Shown piece by piece: positions 33,101 to 34,820 of a stretch of DNA of 34,820 nt. Below the pieces are notes generated by a model. That model was given only the letters and a program-made list of their open reading frames with translations. It searched no databases and had not been told where the DNA came from. This DNA is from an uncultured Acidimicrobiaceae bacterium (lineage in GTDB: Bacteria > Actinomycetota > Acidimicrobiia > Acidimicrobiales > Ilumatobacteraceae), in NCBI GenBank assembly GCA_903919215.1, contig CAIXHI010000501.1, positions 1 through 34,820 on the forward strand. The letters run 5' to 3'. Positions within the stretch are counted from its first letter, which is position 1. Every line of letters begins with the position of its first letter. The position numbers and the translations under genes were made by a program.

Positions 33101-33598
33101 GCCGGCGGCTTCCTCGATGATGCCGCGACGGTCTTCGGGGCGGGCGTTCAGCACCGCATCGATCTGCCCCTGGCTGACGATGACGTGCTGCTGACGGCCG
33201 ACACCGGCATCACTGAGCAGTTCCTGCACATCGAGCAGGCGGCAGTTGACGCCGTTGATCGCGTACTCGCTCTCGCCGGTGCGGAACAGGGTGCGCGAGA
33301 CGGTGACCTCGGTGAACTCGATCGGCAGCAGACCCGCCGAGTTGTCGAGCGTCAGCGTGACCTCGGCGCGACCGAGCGCCGGGCGCTTGGCCGTACCAGC
33401 GAAAATCACATCGTCCATCTTCTGGCTGCGCACCGCACTGGGCGCCTGGGCACCCAGCACCCAGGCAATGGCGTCGACCACGTTCGACTTGCCCGACCCG
33501 TTCGGACCGACGACAACAGTGACGCCCGGCTCCAACTGGAGCGTGGTGGCGTCGGCGAACGACTTGAAACCTTTGAGGGTGAGCGACTTCAGAAACAC
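30125..33598 (-). CDS. smc: Chromosome segregation protein SMC
   Basis: 1157 residues. N-terminal Walker A VVGPNGSGKSNVVDAI (about 30-45), Q-loop region, a long coiled coil, hinge near 500-650 (HLSGVDGVLGTLLDLIEIDEGWE ... WRIGAIGGG), the returning coiled coil, then signature LLSGGERSLTALAFLFAVF and Walker B PFYVMDEVEAALDD. The ATPase head, hinge and length are all normal. The start is GTG (MFLKSLTLKGFKSF), with TAGGGT 9 nt upstream and no ribosome site. Three large plus-strand track ORFs here are shadows. Order rnc-mutM-smc-ftsY is the common bacterial arrangement. Confidence 0.99.
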   Translation of the reverse strand: MFLKSLTLKGFKSFADATTLQLEPGVTVVVGPNGSGKSNVVDAIAWVLGAQAPSAVRSQKMDDVIFAGTAKRPALGRAEVTLTLDNSAGLLPIEFTEVTVSRTLFRTGESEYAINGVNCRLLDVQELLSDAGVGRQQHVIVSQGQIDAVLNARPEDRRGIIEEAAGVLKYRRRKEKAERRLDATEASLLRVQDLLREVRRQLRPLERQADAARRHGDLVAELNALKIFLSGREISSQRARLTALAGERITLTASEQELRTELAVLDTGVLAAEAELTARGDTDLSDEMVRVEQLRERARGIAAVLVERRRSMERDRGQLMDSGVVANLEGEAQRLRDELTSVEADLAAVGPEAETLAAEEGTFAEQRRETMASIEGISNSTSAASAAAEVRGELRSMRTSLERADGDLRRQRARVEALQQKAERLEGECERLRAECESAQAAEAALVADVEAAEARRIAADAAHDSMVASRQVTAEEASRWKARAEALNQALEGARARAGAEHLSGVDGVLGTLLDLIEIDEGWESAVEAALGEALQAVVVASPDTGRRALQSLQASNVHGAVLALGSRGGVANSAPSGGEAVRPHVRSRHDGVPALLDAVLGSAVRVAGWEAALDVALANPAAVVVTSDGGRFGPSGWRIGAIGGGATAAALEEAQERSAAAAAELAQRDTALAGAKAELQAARQHENELTRKLDAHDAGFTANSEALARSQSERRDVQAETETLQRGLGDAEERAERERARIVELESLVPALEADEAAEAEAAKARGEARARLDAQTAILNGRRKDLEVRNAGLHERQAFLERRLVETERRLEADTAARAEAAQRREAVERSLQAVERLAALVDVHRHSVEVRHNELLEIRRRQSDEVRAVAQRLEGLRRRRAAAEKELDENRERSRRVEIDEAEVRMRLEGAVEALRRDHDLEPEYAEQAQLPEVPEGTNPAARVRDLERELRLMGAINPLALEEFNELQERHKFLEEQLEDVRNTRRDLMRVIKAVDLEIQTVFSSAFADVSTHFTSLFATLFPGGVGRLILTNPDDLLNTGIEVEAKPSGKNVKKLSLLSGGERSLTALAFLFAVFRSRPSPFYVMDEVEAALDDVNLHRFLGLIHEFRREAQLLIVSHQKRTMEAGDSLLGVTMQPGGSSKVVVERVSSNA

Positions 33599-33607
33599 GG
33601 TGCGCCG

Positions 33608-33613
33608 ACCCTA
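33608..33613 (-). promoter_or_regulatory. Candidate -10 box of smc
   Basis: TAGGGT on the minus strand, 9 nt before the smc GTG, in the 49-nt gap after mutM. No -35 consensus seen. Confidence 0.4.
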
Positions 33614-33647
33614 CTGGCCGCGACCCGAGGCTCCCAACAGGCAGCGA

Positions 33648-34490
33648 CTACTGCTGGCAGCGGGGGCAGAAATGGGTGCCGCGACCGCCGAACGTCACCT
33701 TGCGGATGTCGGCCTTGCCGCAGGTGATGCACCGCTGACCAGCGCGGTCGTAGACCCGGTGTGACAGCTGGAACCAACCGGCCACACCGTCGACGCCGAC
33801 GTACTGAGTGTCGGCCAGCGTGCTGCCTCCAGCCTCGATCGCGTCGCCCAGCACCTGCAGAATCGCGGCGTGCAGCTTGGTGACCTCGCGAGGTGTCACG
33901 CGATCCGACGGCCGGTCGTGACGCACACCGGCCAGATGCAGGCTCTCGTCACAGTAAATATTGCCGATGCCGGCGATCACGTGCTGATCCAGCAGCAGGG
34001 CCTTGATCTGGCGCGACCGACTGCGCAGCAGCGCAGCAAACTGGGCACGGGACAACCCGTCGGCGATCGGATCGACACCCATCTTCGCCAACTCAGGCAT
34101 CTGCTGCGCCACATGGGTCGGGTCGAACACCACGACCTCACCGAACGTGCGCGGGTCGATGAACCACAGTTCCTGGGCAGGCTCGCCCGACAGGTGCATC
34201 ACGACGTGCGTGTGCGGCGGGCGCTCCTCCCCCGCTGCGGCCACCAGCAGACGGCCGCTCATCCGCAGGTGCATCATCAGCTCGTCACCCGTGTCGAGCG
34301 GGCACAGCAGGTACTTCCCGCGCCGCTCGACCGACAGAACCGTCGCCCCGGTGAGTCCGTCGATCAGTGCCTGTTTCGAGGTGCGGCGCACGGTGCGCTC
34401 ACGGCCAACTTCGACGCGCTCGATGCGCCGCCCAGCGACCTGCGCCTGCAGACCGCGACGCACGGTCTCCACCTCGGGAAGTTCGGGCAT
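33648..34490 (-). CDS. mutM: Formamidopyrimidine-DNA glycosylase
   Basis: 280 residues. MPELPEVE gives the catalytic Pro2 and Glu3; RRGKYLL contains the conserved Lys; MMHLRMSGRL and IGNIYCDESL are the DNA-binding motifs; the C-terminal zinc finger is CITC ... CPRC. The enzyme removes 8-oxoguanine. It begins 12 nt after the rnc stop, without a clear ribosome site, so coupling to rnc is likely. Confidence 0.98.
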   Translation of the reverse strand: MPELPEVETVRRGLQAQVAGRRIERVEVGRERTVRRTSKQALIDGLTGATVLSVERRGKYLLCPLDTGDELMMHLRMSGRLLVAAAGEERPPHTHVVMHLSGEPAQELWFIDPRTFGEVVVFDPTHVAQQMPELAKMGVDPIADGLSRAQFAALLRSRSRQIKALLLDQHVIAGIGNIYCDESLHLAGVRHDRPSDRVTPREVTKLHAAILQVLGDAIEAGGSTLADTQYVGVDGVAGWFQLSHRVYDRAGQRCITCGKADIRKVTFGGRGTHFCPRCQQ

Positions 34491-34502
34491 GTGGCCGGGC
34501 CG

Positions 34503-34820
34503 TCAGCTTGCCGGCGTGTTCGACAGCGCCATCCAGGCCTGCTCGGCGGCAGCCTGCTCAGCGATCTTCTTCGAGCGCCCCTCGCCCTTGCCGAGTGTCT
34601 CGCCGGCAACGATCACCGTGGCGAAGAACTGCTTCTGGTGATCGGGGCCCGACTCGCTGAGCACGTAGACCGGTGCACTGTCGTGGATCCGAGCAGTCAG
34701 TTCCTGCAGCACGGTCTTGTAGTCGAGCCGGTCGAGACGCAGCGCAGCGCTCGTCATGCGGTGGGCGACCAACCGCTCGACCAGTGCGAATGCTGCCGCA
34801 GTGCCACCGTCGAGATACAC
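34503..34820 (-). CDS. rnc: Ribonuclease III, C-terminal part (runs off right edge)
   Basis: The last 105 codons of RNase III. The listed M is really an internal Val codon (GTG) at the edge. VYLDGGTAAAFALVERL is the end of the catalytic domain, and DYKTVLQELTARI ... KKIAEQAAAEQAWMAL is the double-stranded-RNA-binding domain. It starts the rnc-mutM-smc-ftsY unit. Confidence 0.95.
   Translation of the reverse strand: MYLDGGTAAAFALVERLVAHRMTSAALRLDRLDYKTVLQELTARIHDSAPVYVLSESGPDHQKQFFATVIVAGETLGKGEGRSKKIAEQAAAEQAWMALSNTPAS

Noticed and set aside
30098-33727. Two large plus-strand ORFs (538 and 602 residues) across smc
   Set aside because: Mirror of the SMC coiled coil; the Leu/Gln/Ala-rich text comes from reverse reading of Glu/Arg/Ala codons.

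Overview
This is a GC-rich chromosomal window made almost entirely of housekeeping genes. It has the gene neighbourhoods of an actinobacterium: recA-miaB-miaA-dapF-hflX next to lexA-LysM-nrdR, a DUF2469 gene beside yraN, GAAC-N4-GTTC SOS boxes, and many GTG or TTG starts. Several conserved actinobacterial neighbours are absent (recX after recA; lepB and rnhB after rplS). I favour a deep-branching lineage such as Acidimicrobiia, but that placement is inference. I see no insertion sequence, prophage or CRISPR array.

Left part (1-4439). A molybdopterin oxidoreductase runs off the left edge; the ORF track misses it because its stop lies outside. It is divergent from a RibD-like reductase. Then come an M14 carboxypeptidase lipoprotein, nrdR and a LysM membrane protein, divergent from lexA. 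The lexA/LysM spacer holds six SOS-box-like sites woven into two convincing promoters, and lexA appears to be leaderless.

Middle-left (4460-12622). On the minus strand: a DUF983 protein, recA (SOS operator inside its promoter spacer), a strong hairpin, then a tightly packed miaB-miaA-dapF-hflX-dapC-membrane-protein unit. This links tRNA-A37 modification (MiaA then MiaB), a ribosome-associated GTPase, and two steps of diaminopimelate/lysine synthesis (DapC, DapF).

Centre (12645-20981). A four-TM protein, a class III aminotransferase of the GSA-aminomutase type, tRNA-His and tRNA-Lys with a hairpin terminator, a quinone oxidoreductase, a GNAT acetyltransferase, a remnant of an SDR gene, two coupled flavodoxin-like oxidoreductases, a TRAM-type RNA methyltransferase divergent from rpe, a TM-anchored exported protein and a 36-residue membrane peptide.

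Right part (20995-34820). Translation and secretion genes on the minus strand: ffh-rpsP-KH-rimM-[plus-strand DUF952]-trmD-rplS-DUF2469-yraN. Two lipoproteins follow (one with a likely I78-type inhibitor domain at its C-terminus) and a broken aromatic-rich gene behind a strong promoter with a perfect palindrome. Last is rnc-mutM-smc-ftsY, with rnc cut by the right edge.

A theme across the window is a TANNNT box 5-10 nt before start codons that lack a Shine-Dalgarno sequence, suggesting widespread leaderless or near-leaderless mRNAs. The most interesting signals are the operator array at lexA, a third GAAC-N4-GTTC palindrome at 28783, and the disrupted gene behind it.
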